From NCBI GenBank assembly GCA_023091735.1, contig JALKBU010001305.1, positions 1 through 12,870 of the forward strand: a stretch of DNA of 12,870 bases, in the 5' to 3' direction. Below are positions 1 through 8,700 of the stretch, piece after piece. The translations under genes and the position numbers were made by a program. The number at the start of each line of letters is the position of its first letter. The first letter of the stretch is position 1. Source of the DNA: Trichomonas tenax (taxonomy: Eukaryota; Parabasalia; Trichomonadida; Trichomonadidae). The notes under the pieces were generated by a model. It was not told where the DNA came from, did no database searches, and worked only from the letters and a program-made list of their open reading frames with translations.

Positions 1-1
1 A

Positions 2-82
2 TCTCTGCTAGATCACCAGGTCATCCTTCACAATGAGGTCACAACTACTCATAATGAAGTCTTCTTTGGCTTCCAACATTGA
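2..82 (+). other. possible 3' end of an upstream gene
   Basis: This frame is open from the window edge to a TGA at 80-82 (26 codons). It contains a 21-base (7-codon) imperfect repeat: 27-40 and 48-61 match at 10 of 14 positions and both encode HNEV. Base composition is richer in G+C than the spacer that follows. These points suggest the tail of a protein with short repeats. The minus strand is also open here for about 23 codons, so neither the strand nor the coding status is secure. No family is recognised. Confidence 0.2.
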
Positions 83-162
83 GTTCAATCCATTTCAACC
101 TATTGACACTTTTCCATTTTTCCCGCCAAACACGTCACTTTTTTTATTTTGACATCCTGACT

Positions 163-190
163 TTACATGTCAAAAATAAGTTACATGTCA
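163..190 (+). promoter_or_regulatory. two copies of decamer TTACATGTCA
   Basis: Identical decamers lie at 163-172 and 181-190, in the same orientation, with starts 18 bases apart. The same motif, with one variable base, forms a five-copy cluster before the third gene (10831-10937). Recurrence in spacers in one orientation suggests a transcription-factor site. Which gene this pair would serve is unclear: it lies 735 bases before the membrane-protein gene and could belong to a gene to the left. The binding factor is unknown. Confidence 0.4.
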
Positions 191-470
191 GAAAAGCACG
201 TTGTTCTATTTTGTCCCAGTCCCGACAAATTTTACAAAATAATCTTTTTTGGAAGGAAGTAGGGTGTTTCGAGAACTGTAATTTTCCCACTTTTCTTCCA
301 AATGCGCAACCCTATTAAAACTACAGATAATACCTTATTTAGAGGGCTATCTGCTAAAAGAAAAAGACCCAATGAAAAAGCTGATTAACTTTGATTGTGA
401 TTATTCGTGATATTGATTTGATATATGATCAAGGTCACGAATTTGTAAGAGATTAATTAAAATATAATCA

Positions 471-496
471 TTTTTATGAAAATTTTTTCATAAAAA
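471..496. repeat. perfect 12-bp inverted repeat
   Basis: The arms at 471-482 and 485-496 are exact reverse complements (TTTTTATGAAAA and TTTTCATAAAAA) around a 2-base centre. The arms are almost entirely A and T, so chance occurrence in this spacer is plausible. It could also form a small cruciform or RNA hairpin. Confidence 0.5.
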
Positions 497-854
497 GGTT
501 TATCATTAGTAGAAATCATGTAATGATATCAAACATCAAATAAAAGTGAGCGATTTATCAGCAAATTATCGAGTTTTTATCGTTTTGTTGTTAGTTAAAC
601 ATTGTGCATAGTATAGTGTTTAAATTTCCAATTTCAACAAGTTTTGAAAACAAAATATGAATATTGAAAATTAATTCAAAAATCAAGCATAATAAATGAT
701 AGAGAATAATATAACTTCCACAATTTTGAGAGAATTCTTTGGAAAAAATTTTCAAAGCATAATCTCAATGCATTCTGTGATTTCTCTCAAAAATGAACAT
801 TTTATCGAAATCATACCTATATATAACATATAAGAATTGCCGAAAATTTTTCTA

Positions 855-876
855 AATTAGGGTCCAAGCCCTAATT
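855..876. repeat. 8-bp inverted repeat upstream of the membrane-protein gene
   Basis: AATTAGGG at 855-862 and CCCTAATT at 869-876 pair perfectly around a 6-base loop (TCCAAG). It ends 48 bases before the ATG at 925 and is the only GC-containing structure in the last 150 bases of the spacer. It may be a dimeric protein-binding site. The arms contain one TTAGGG/CCCTAA unit each, but no telomeric array is present. Confidence 0.4.
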
Positions 877-895
877 ATTTATTTTATTTCTTTCT

Positions 896-902
896 TTCCA
901 AC
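896..902 (+). promoter_or_regulatory. weak initiator candidate, membrane-protein gene
   Basis: Trichomonad genes usually start transcription at a pyrimidine-CA initiator a few to about 20 bases before the ATG. TTCCAAC here gives a possible +1 A at 900, which is 25 bases upstream of the start codon. The match to the TCAYTW consensus is poor, and the following A-rich tract offers no better site. Confidence 0.2.
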
Positions 903-924
903 AAAAAAGTTAAAAAAGTTTTTA

Positions 925-3900
925 ATGTCGCGTGATTTATCAGACCTGATTGGACCAATCGGGAACCAGCAACACCAACAGAAACTTTATTCATTGCTAT
1001 ATTCCATGAAAGACAAAGTTGACAAAATGAGAGCAATCTTTGTTGTAGGCTTAGCTTTTTTCACGGTTCAAATAGCATCAATCTTTCTAAGCACTGCGGA
1101 GAAATTGAAATGGAATTCAAGTACGATTGAATCAACTCTTCTAGCGATATTTAAAACTTTATGTTCGTTTTGGACGAATATAAGGAACATACAAGATCTT
1201 GATTATCTCGTTTACAGTCTTCTTTTAGTAATCGCTACATACACAATTATACTTTTATGCATAATTTTCTTTTCTTTAAATGGGAATCAACTTACGCTCA
1301 CTTCTATCTTTCCATTCGCGGCCCCTGTTGTAGGAATGTATGTTGTGATCATTCCTTCATCATTTGCGATGGTCTCTTATATATTTTCAGGATACTTTAG
1401 CCAAAAATGGCCACAATTCGTGCTTTGTATATTTGCTATCATCCTTGCATCGGCATCAACGTATCTTCAGTACTTCGTGCACTATGGAGTTCCACGAAAA
1501 GATGCAATTTGGAACATCAGACGTGTAATTATTCGATATGTTGTTTCTGTTTTTTATTATATAGTACCGAATTTCAATCTCTACATCACAGACAAGATCT
1601 CAATCGCCACATTGAACGGCATATCTCTTGCTGTTTGTATTATTTACTTAATTTTTCAAATTCGCTTAAGTCATCCGTTGATATTCTGCTCGTATACATT
1701 AGCAACATTAGTAGGAAACTTACTCAATTTACTCACCCTTTTTGTAGTATTTACAGGAGAATCATATGTAACATTTTATTTGATTATGTTTAACGTAGGT
1801 TTCGTTTTGCTATTGCTTATTACGTACTTTACTTCAGAATACATATTGGTACCATTAAGAGAATCCATTCAGACACATAATTATCGAATTTTAGACAAAT
1901 ATACGATTTCAACACTCGAAGACATTATTAGTCGTGGTATTTTGAAAATTGAGATACCAAACGAACTACTCGACTATCTAGAAACAAGGGCACCTGATAG
2001 CATTATATTTAATGAAATTATTTTCTTAATTGCTGAAGAAGCAGGCAATGAAGGTCGTATGAGAAAGGCCATTGAAAACATGATAAATATAAATCGCTTA
2101 GATCTCCTTCACCAAATTCGTTTATGTCACTTTGAAGATGCAATTCGACCAACATTTATGTCTATTCGCGCTCAAATGATATTAAACGATTATTCAAACA
2201 CACTAGGTATGCTTTGGAACGAAATAGTTAACGATAACACAGAACATTTAATCTCTTTAGCAAATGTTGTATCTAAGAACTATTTGACATTAACGAATAT
2301 CTTTAATACCTACGGAAAGTCAGGCAAACTCAGCAAAATATATGCTCGATTTTGTGAAATCACAAAATTTAATTCAGAATCAGAATCAAACAACATGACA
2401 TATGCGATTGTTTCTCGTACAGGTAACAAGAACGAAGACTCTAACATAAATTCACATTGTTCACAGTACATTATCATTTATATTGCATTTTTATTATACA
2501 CATTCAACCTTGCAATTAATAGCTGGGCAAAGAGTGAATTAGGATTGCTCTGGGATGCTTCGTTCGATGCCTACCACGTTCTTCGATCAATCAATGCAGG
2601 ATCTTTCATTGTGACATTGATGAGATTACAAGACACTATAAATATCTCATACATATTGCGAGATATGTACGATGATATTCTATTCCCTTCGAAATTAACA
2701 AATCTCACAGAAGACTTACAATCAATGATCACCACGATCAATTCTTATTCAGATCTTCTTAAGAAATACGCTTATCAAAATAACTTCGATGGATTGATCC
2801 AAAAATGGCTGACATCAAATCTAAATGTCACACGAATATCATCAACCGTCGAAGCAGCACTTGGTTATGTTGCATCAAGCTATCAGAGTATATTAAGTGG
2901 AAATGCGCCACAATATGAAGGTCTGTATATTAGCAGAACAACAGATTTGATTATTTATGCACAATTACTTGATAATACTATTACGCAACTCAGAGATTAT
3001 GCGGTAAATTTAGTTACTCTTTTTGCTTTGCTATGCAGAATTCAAATGGGAATATATGTGATATTAGGACCTCTTTTGCTTTGGATATGCAGTCACTTCT
3101 TGACAAAATCGATCAATGGATTCTTCCAGCCTTTGTTCAAACTATCCAAAACAGACTTAATCCAAAAGACTCGCGAATTAATGACATGGGTCAAGGATAC
3201 TTCCATTGGACAGTCAGAAGATAACAACGTCAAGTATAACAAAGAGCTCATTCTTTCTAAGACACATACTAACTCTGTCACAAATAGATATGTTCAATTC
3301 AGACTTCTCATCACTCGCACATTAATGTTCATTATATTTGTTATTCCAACTTGGGGTATTAACGAAGTTATATGGGCGAGATTGATTGAAAACGCAGATG
3401 ATTTAGGAACTTCTTCTTATGCATTCTTGCTTCCACAACAATTGCTTAAAATCGGACAATTGTTCCTATTAGCAACAAGAGATCAAGTTATGGAAGGAGA
3501 AACAGAAGCTGCAACATCAAGTATCAAAATGTTGTTAGCTCATCAATTGAGAACGCTCCAAGAAAGACCTAAAATTGAACATCGTCCATTTTCTTTTGAG
3601 GACAAATTGCATTCATTTGCTAATTTGTTCAAATTGCAAGAATCAAAGCCTTTATCGGAGGGATTAGGAATAGCAAGAAAAGAAGCATCTAGTGATGAAG
3701 GTGTTTGCACAGTCAAGAACAAGAGAGAAGATTTCCTCGACGAATCCGAATCAGAGCTTTTCTTTGCTAAAAGAAAACCACTTGCAAACAATACCGTTAA
3801 CAAGACAGCAACAACCGAGATTAAAGAAAAGCACAAAAAGAACCTTTATTGGATGATTAACATCGCCAGAACAATGGTTGAATCCGGTACAAACAAATTT

Positions 3901-5382
3901 GCTGTCAACACACCAAACGTTATAGATATTTCACTTTATATTTCAGCATCTCCTTCAAGCTCAGTTAAAGTTCGTTCATTGTTCTCTGCTGTTGAAGTTT
4001 CTTCACTGACAATCTACGATATATTCTATACTAAGACAAATGATACAACGACATTCGATTCAATTGTATCAAATATTATCATTACATCAACATTATATAC
4101 TTCGAAATGTGAATCATCTCTTATCTCTAGACTCGATACAGCTGCAACAGAAACAGGATTCTTGATCAATTTTGCAGCTATCATTTCTATTGCTTTGCTT
4201 GCAATCATGTATGGTATTGTTTCCTCCGTTGGCACTTATTGGATTCCATTCAGCATCATCAACAAATCCATCATTTCTACAATGCCTAAATTCGAGACAC
4301 TCAATGGAAGAATCGAAGAATCATTGAGCCTTTCGACGCGCGAAGAAGAAATGAAGAAATCATCAGCAATTGTTGTTGATTTAATGAACTCAAATGATGC
4401 TCGTGAAGAGCTTCTTGAAAACCATCTTCTTCTTGATTCTAGAAATATCATTATCAGATCCTCTGTTATTATCGAAGATCTTCTTTCAGCAGATGATCTA
4501 TTGGGCTTGAGATTCGATGATGTTATGAAGAATTTGGCTATTATTCTTCCAAACGATTCCAGCGATGAAAGCGATGTTGATAAAATTTTATTCAAGCCAA
4601 AAGATGATAAAAAGAAGGACATTGTTCTTGAAGCGCTGAAGTTCAAGATCCAAAATGTTCAACTCGATTGTGGAATTGTTTCTTCTGTTTGCGTCATCAG
4701 AGATAAAACAAGAGAATACGATGCAATGAAGTTATGGAGAAATGAGTTGAATCAATTGAAACTTCTCGGTCTTCAATTCATTCCTCCAGAAGTTTATGAA
4801 GCACTGACAGGCGAAGATTCATTCAATACTGTCCAAATCAACAATGCATTTGTTGCAACTTTCTATATTACAAAATATTCATCAATACAAGACATCAAGA
4901 CAATTAAATCAATCATTTCTAAAGAAACAAGCGAATATCAACACATATGGCCTGTAGCGAGATCTCTCATGGCCATAAACATTTATTCTGCACTTCTTGA
5001 TCAGAACATATCACACTTTAGAGCATTGATCACTCTCCTTTGTTGCACTCTAAAGATTTCAAAGGGAATTTCAGACTTAGGTTGCGAGCCACACTGCGTT
5101 ATATCAAAAGTTAAAGCTACACACGCTTCATTCGGACTTGATTCCCCACCTGTCTTCGATATGAGAGATGACAATCCTTACGAATTAATTCTTGCAATGG
5201 GCTCTCCTGCGCACAAAGTTTCTATCTCGAGAGATCCATATGAAATCCTTTATAACACAGGTATTCCAATTGAGTTCAGTTTCTACTTTAGAGCCGAAGG
5301 TTTCCATAAAATATCATATGATACATTGCCAGAAATCGAAACAATCATTGAACGCGAAATGGCACAAATCATTATTGTTTAG
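925..5382 (+). CDS. polytopic membrane protein with PAS-like and degenerate nucleotidyl cyclase domains
   Basis: The 1485-residue protein starts at the first ATG of a frame open to TAG at 5380-5382. About eight hydrophobic segments lie at residues 37-56, 94-117, 127-155, 163-185, 200-220, 228-246, 250-276 and 282-303. More follow near 513-532, 693-726, 795-813 and 1080-1112, with long loops between. Residues ~1160-1265 resemble a PAS domain (LDSRNIII, DDLLGLRFDDVM, then VIRDKT). Next comes a cyclase linker (IPPEV, 1286-1290) and a class III cyclase fold up to ~1470 (FDM 1411-1413; SISRDPYEILYNTG from 1433). This order matches the large trichomonad receptor-like cyclase family. The catalytic site looks dead: Tyr1314 and Arg1346 stand where the metal-binding aspartates should be. 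The order is seen in the sequence and the family is known; loss of activity is inferred. The protein is probably a membrane sensor or scaffold at the cell surface or an internal membrane. A charged stretch (906-972) in the third long loop is unusual. Confidence 0.85.
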   Translation: MSRDLSDLIGPIGNQQHQQKLYSLLYSMKDKVDKMRAIFVVGLAFFTVQIASIFLSTAEKLKWNSSTIESTLLAIFKTLCSFWTNIRNIQDLDYLVYSLLLVIATYTIILLCIIFFSLNGNQLTLTSIFPFAAPVVGMYVVIIPSSFAMVSYIFSGYFSQKWPQFVLCIFAIILASASTYLQYFVHYGVPRKDAIWNIRRVIIRYVVSVFYYIVPNFNLYITDKISIATLNGISLAVCIIYLIFQIRLSHPLIFCSYTLATLVGNLLNLLTLFVVFTGESYVTFYLIMFNVGFVLLLLITYFTSEYILVPLRESIQTHNYRILDKYTISTLEDIISRGILKIEIPNELLDYLETRAPDSIIFNEIIFLIAEEAGNEGRMRKAIENMININRLDLLHQIRLCHFEDAIRPTFMSIRAQMILNDYSNTLGMLWNEIVNDNTEHLISLANVVSKNYLTLTNIFNTYGKSGKLSKIYARFCEITKFNSESESNNMTYAIVSRTGNKNEDSNINSHCSQYIIIYIAFLLYTFNLAINSWAKSELGLLWDASFDAYHVLRSINAGSFIVTLMRLQDTINISYILRDMYDDILFPSKLTNLTEDLQSMITTINSYSDLLKKYAYQNNFDGLIQKWLTSNLNVTRISSTVEAALGYVASSYQSILSGNAPQYEGLYISRTTDLIIYAQLLDNTITQLRDYAVNLVTLFALLCRIQMGIYVILGPLLLWICSHFLTKSINGFFQPLFKLSKTDLIQKTRELMTWVKDTSIGQSEDNNVKYNKELILSKTHTNSVTNRYVQFRLLITRTLMFIIFVIPTWGINEVIWARLIENADDLGTSSYAFLLPQQLLKIGQLFLLATRDQVMEGETEAATSSIKMLLAHQLRTLQERPKIEHRPFSFEDKLHSFANLFKLQESKPLSEGLGIARKEASSDEGVCTVKNKREDFLDESESELFFAKRKPLANNTVNKTATTEIKEKHKKNLYWMINIARTMVESGTNKFAVNTPNVIDISLYISASPSSSVKVRSLFSAVEVSSLTIYDIFYTKTNDTTTFDSIVSNIIITSTLYTSKCESSLISRLDTAATETGFLINFAAIISIALLAIMYGIVSSVGTYWIPFSIINKSIISTMPKFETLNGRIEESLSLSTREEEMKKSSAIVVDLMNSNDAREELLENHLLLDSRNIIIRSSVIIEDLLSADDLLGLRFDDVMKNLAIILPNDSSDESDVDKILFKPKDDKKKDIVLEALKFKIQNVQLDCGIVSSVCVIRDKTREYDAMKLWRNELNQLKLLGLQFIPPEVYEALTGEDSFNTVQINNAFVATFYITKYSSIQDIKTIKSIISKETSEYQHIWPVARSLMAINIYSALLDQNISHFRALITLLCCTLKISKGISDLGCEPHCVISKVKATHASFGLDSPPVFDMRDDNPYELILAMGSPAHKVSISRDPYEILYNTGIPIEFSFYFRAEGFHKISYDTLPEIETIIEREMAQIIIV

Positions 5383-5753
5383 TTATTCATATTATTTTTA
5401 ATTTTTGTTTATTTGTTGTAATTTAAACCATGAATTTATTGAAATCCTTTCTTCTTTCCATCTATATGCAAAAAAAAAGAAAAATCCAATACTCAAAGAA
5501 GATTTCATGAATCTATTTTCAAATTATGCAATTGCTTCTTTGAAAATCCCATCAAAACTCAATGTTTGAAACCATAAATAAGGAAAACATATTAAACAGA
5601 CATTCGCACATATGATTTTGCTGATAAAAATCCTCAATTTCTACTTCATCATGGAAACATGCAGAGAAGGCCCAGATGTATCGTAACGAAGCAGCATTCG
5701 AATAAATCGATTTGAAGAAGAACGATGACTGACATGTGACGTGATATCCATTA
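5383..5753. other. intergenic spacer, no gene seen
   Basis: These 371 bases separate the membrane-protein gene from the spastizin-like gene. They contain an A-rich tract near 5470-5485, a TAAA at 5424-5427 that could serve 3' end formation of the upstream gene, and an 8-bp inverted repeat CAAAGAAG/CTTCTTTG (5494-5501 and 5535-5542). A 103-codon minus-strand frame (5552-5863) overlaps the start of the next gene and looks like a shadow. The last 120 bases are less AT-rich than the rest but every forward frame is broken by stops. Confidence 0.6.
5730..5753 (+). promoter_or_regulatory. promoter-proximal motifs of the spastizin-like gene
   Basis: TGACATGTGA at 5730-5739 is the reverse complement of the window's TTACATGTCA decamer with one mismatch. 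Eight bases later, CCATTA (5748-5753) fits a trichomonad initiator (pyrimidine-CA-Y-T-A) with +1 at 5750, four bases before the ATG. Such short leaders are normal in trichomonads. The initiator call rests on position and similarity only. Confidence 0.35.
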
Positions 5754-8700
5754 ATGAATGAAATATTGGATCGAAATTTTAGTTCAGGAGAGCTCTCAAA
5801 ATACAACAGACTGTCTGTGCAAGAACGAGAGGCGCACGCTGTCCGCGAAATGTGCTTTTTCAATATCGTTCCTGCGCTTTTATACTGTCAATCGATAAAT
5901 CCTGCATCAATTAAATATATTTTGGACTCTTTGATAGAGTCTTTGCCACCACCGTTGTATAGAGCACCGGATTCGAAGCAAAATTCATTGAATTTTCATC
6001 ACTTTGTAAATTGCATTGCAAAATTTTTCGATATAGAAGTCAATTACAACTTGAAAAACCTTTTCCTACAGACAATAAGGTCGATTCATCCCAATTTTGA
6101 ACTCATTATCGAATATTTTAACACACATAAACAAGATCGAGAGCAACAAGTCGCGCAATTACTTTTACAGCTGTACAAATACGCACCACAACTGTATTTA
6201 GCGATAAAGAACGAAGTTGCAGCCGCCTTGGATCTGTTAGACAAAAATGTTGTTTTTCAGTCCATTGGATACAATATTTTCGAGTTTATGAGTTTAGACG
6301 TATTCAGACCCGAAGCAATTCCATTTACCAATGACGAAAACGCTTTAGGATTGTTTGGTAATCAAATAATTTATTTGAATCCTCAAATTGTCGTTAAATT
6401 ACAGGAATATATATTCACAAAATCACCATTTCCCAATACAACGTTCTTCGGCGGTGGAAGTAAACTTGGTGCTTTGTTTAATACTGCAGCAGCTCAAAAT
6501 AAGCATATTATCGATTTAACGCTTTTAAACTCATTGAAGCAGTACGATCAAGAGAATGATGAATTGGGATTTTCTTACCTTCAATTATTCCCAGATATGA
6601 AGGCCATTGCTTTAATTGGTTGTATGCACAAAAGAATGCAAAATACGCAGTGGATACTCAACAAAATCAACTCTCTTACGACAACCCCAAAGAACATTTT
6701 CGGTGAATTCATGGAAAGACTTAAAAACGATTTTGATTTATTAACAAAAGTGAAACAAGCAACAGGAATCAATATATCACTCAACATTTTGATAAATAAT
6801 TCGTTACCTTATAATCTCAGAGTATCATTGGAGAACTTTGATGGTGATATTTTCCAAGAAACACGAAATACAAAATTTTTCACGATAAGTGATGCGGATA
6901 CACTCAATGATTTTGACTTCGTTTGTGCTTATTTCGCACTCGGAAACGCTGTAATGTATTTTCAGCATCCAGACGATGAAAAAATAAGAATTATCGATTC
7001 ATCATTAAAAAGCATTGAAAAAATCGAGATTTTACAGTCAACAATAACAGATATATTCTCACTGATATTCCTTGAGAAGTTCGGTTTCTGCTCAAACCCA
7101 ACAGCCGCCGAGAAAATCATTCCTTTATTACTCGAACTCACAACATCGAACGAATTATCAGATTACTTGCGCGTTGCTCACAGAAGGATTCTTATTTCAA
7201 ATCTTCTCGATCAGACAAATACTATGGACTGTGCAATGGCTTCTATTAAGTCAATGCTCGATCGCGCTTTGTTAAAACGAGATTGGCAAATTGCAGAACA
7301 AATCGCGATGTTATACGGCAAATCAACAACATTCTTCGAAATATACAGAGATACAGTAACAAACGCCGAAGTTGAAAACAATCCAAACAGAGATATGATA
7401 CTTTTGGAAAAGTGTTTGACAACATATGATAGTCAGCATCTTCAGACAATTGCTATAGACAAAGTTCCACAGGCAGCTTACAAAATTGCAAAAGCTCGTT
7501 TGGAGTTTGAGCCATTAGATAACTTCAAACTGGTTTCTGCAGTTTCAGATGTCAACAACAAGTTCGCAAGATTAACAGCTGTTTCATGGCCACCAACAGA
7601 ATTAAACAGCTTTCTTCGTTATTCAGAGAAACTTACAACATTCGTTAGTTATTTGGATACTTTAGTTCCACAGTTAATTCAAGCAAATCCTAACAAAACA
7701 ATTGGAGAAATTCTTAGTTTCAGTCCACATAAAATATTATCGAACCTTCTTCACGAAGGATCAATCGAACAAGCGAAAAACATCGCAAAGTTGATCAATA
7801 TGGATATCACAGAAGCAATTCTTCTTTATCTCAGCGATAACGTAAGAGCAGCAATTCCATATCTGAACGATTATCCAATTGTTCACATTGCAGACATGAT
7901 ATTTAATGATATGCATCCAGATATAATGTACTCTATTCCTATTGGAAGATATTTTGATAGAATTGACGCCGAAAAGACAACGCCAATCATCGAAGACAGC
8001 GATGAGCATCGCCAAGAAGGAATTTCACAAGAAAAGCTCGAAAATATGCTCAATAATGCATTATCAAGTGATCCAATTGACTCAGAGACAATCATTGATG
8101 TTTCATTCAGACTTAACTACGAGAAATTCAAATCGTCAATCATGCAAATCTTCGAAAAGGTCAATTTAGTCACTCTCAGTGATGCTCTTCAGTATTCTTT
8201 CTGCGAAGACGAACTTTTCAACAGAGTTGATCTTCTCGCGAGAGTTTCCAAGATTTGCAATCCATTCCCATTCAAGCAGTGCCTTTCAAAGTTAATAAAG
8301 ACAGAAAATTATCGATTAGCTTCAGAGTTTATTAACATGTTCAGATTCGAGATGAACACAATCAACGTTCTCAGAGAAGAAGCATTGAGCTTACTGCATA
8401 AGAACGAATCCATTGATAACATTTTGGATTTGTCGCAAGCAATGAGAAACGAGATTATTTCATCTCTTCCACCACGTTATCAGACAGCGATTTTGCAAGG
8501 AGCAGAGAAGTTCTTTGCAACAATTCCACAAACATGGAAAGTTGAGAACGATCCAACAATCACAGCACGCACAAACATAGATAAAGAAGAGTTCGTTGAT
8601 ATAATGACGCAATTCCCACATATCGATGTTTCCAAAGATCTCATCGCTTTAATACAAAACAAACTTGCGCCAACAGATATTCCAATTGTTTACAAACTTG

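Larger units (their letters stand above)
83..924. other. AT-rich intergenic region
   Basis: I see no convincing gene in these 842 bases. The only longer open stretch (79-318, + strand) starts at TTG, has a composition unlike the neighbouring proteins and covers the decamer pair at 163-190, so I treat it as chance. The region contains that decamer pair, a perfect hairpin at 471-496, an 8-bp inverted repeat at 403-410/435-442 (ATTCGTGA/TCACGAAT), and a second 8-bp inverted repeat just before the next gene. Confidence 0.7.

Noticed and set aside
9..78. Minus-strand frame of about 23 codons starting MLEAKEDF
   Set aside because: It ends at a stop within the window, is too short to support, and competes with the forward frame at 2-82.
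79..318. 79-codon open stretch on the + strand in the left spacer
   Set aside because: It starts at TTG rather than ATG, has no recognisable domain, has a composition typical of AT-rich spacer, and overlaps the decamer pair.
855..876. TTAGGG/CCCTAA units as telomeric sequence
   Set aside because: Only one unit per arm is present, with no tandem array; it is better described as a short inverted repeat.
4236..4646. 136-codon minus-strand frame inside the membrane-protein gene
   Set aside because: It is a shadow of the acidic PAS-region codons; the serine/arginine-rich product reflects reverse reading of GAA, GAT and TCT codons.
5307..5325. CATAAAATATCATATGATA in the membrane-protein gene, similar to the hairpin arm at 12810
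   Set aside because: It encodes part of the cyclase-like domain (HKISYD) in the correct frame and has no second arm, so the similarity is most likely chance.
5552..5863. 103-codon open frame on the minus strand before and over the start of the spastizin-like gene
   Set aside because: It overlaps the coding start of a much better supported gene by 110 bases and shows no domain or promoter motif.
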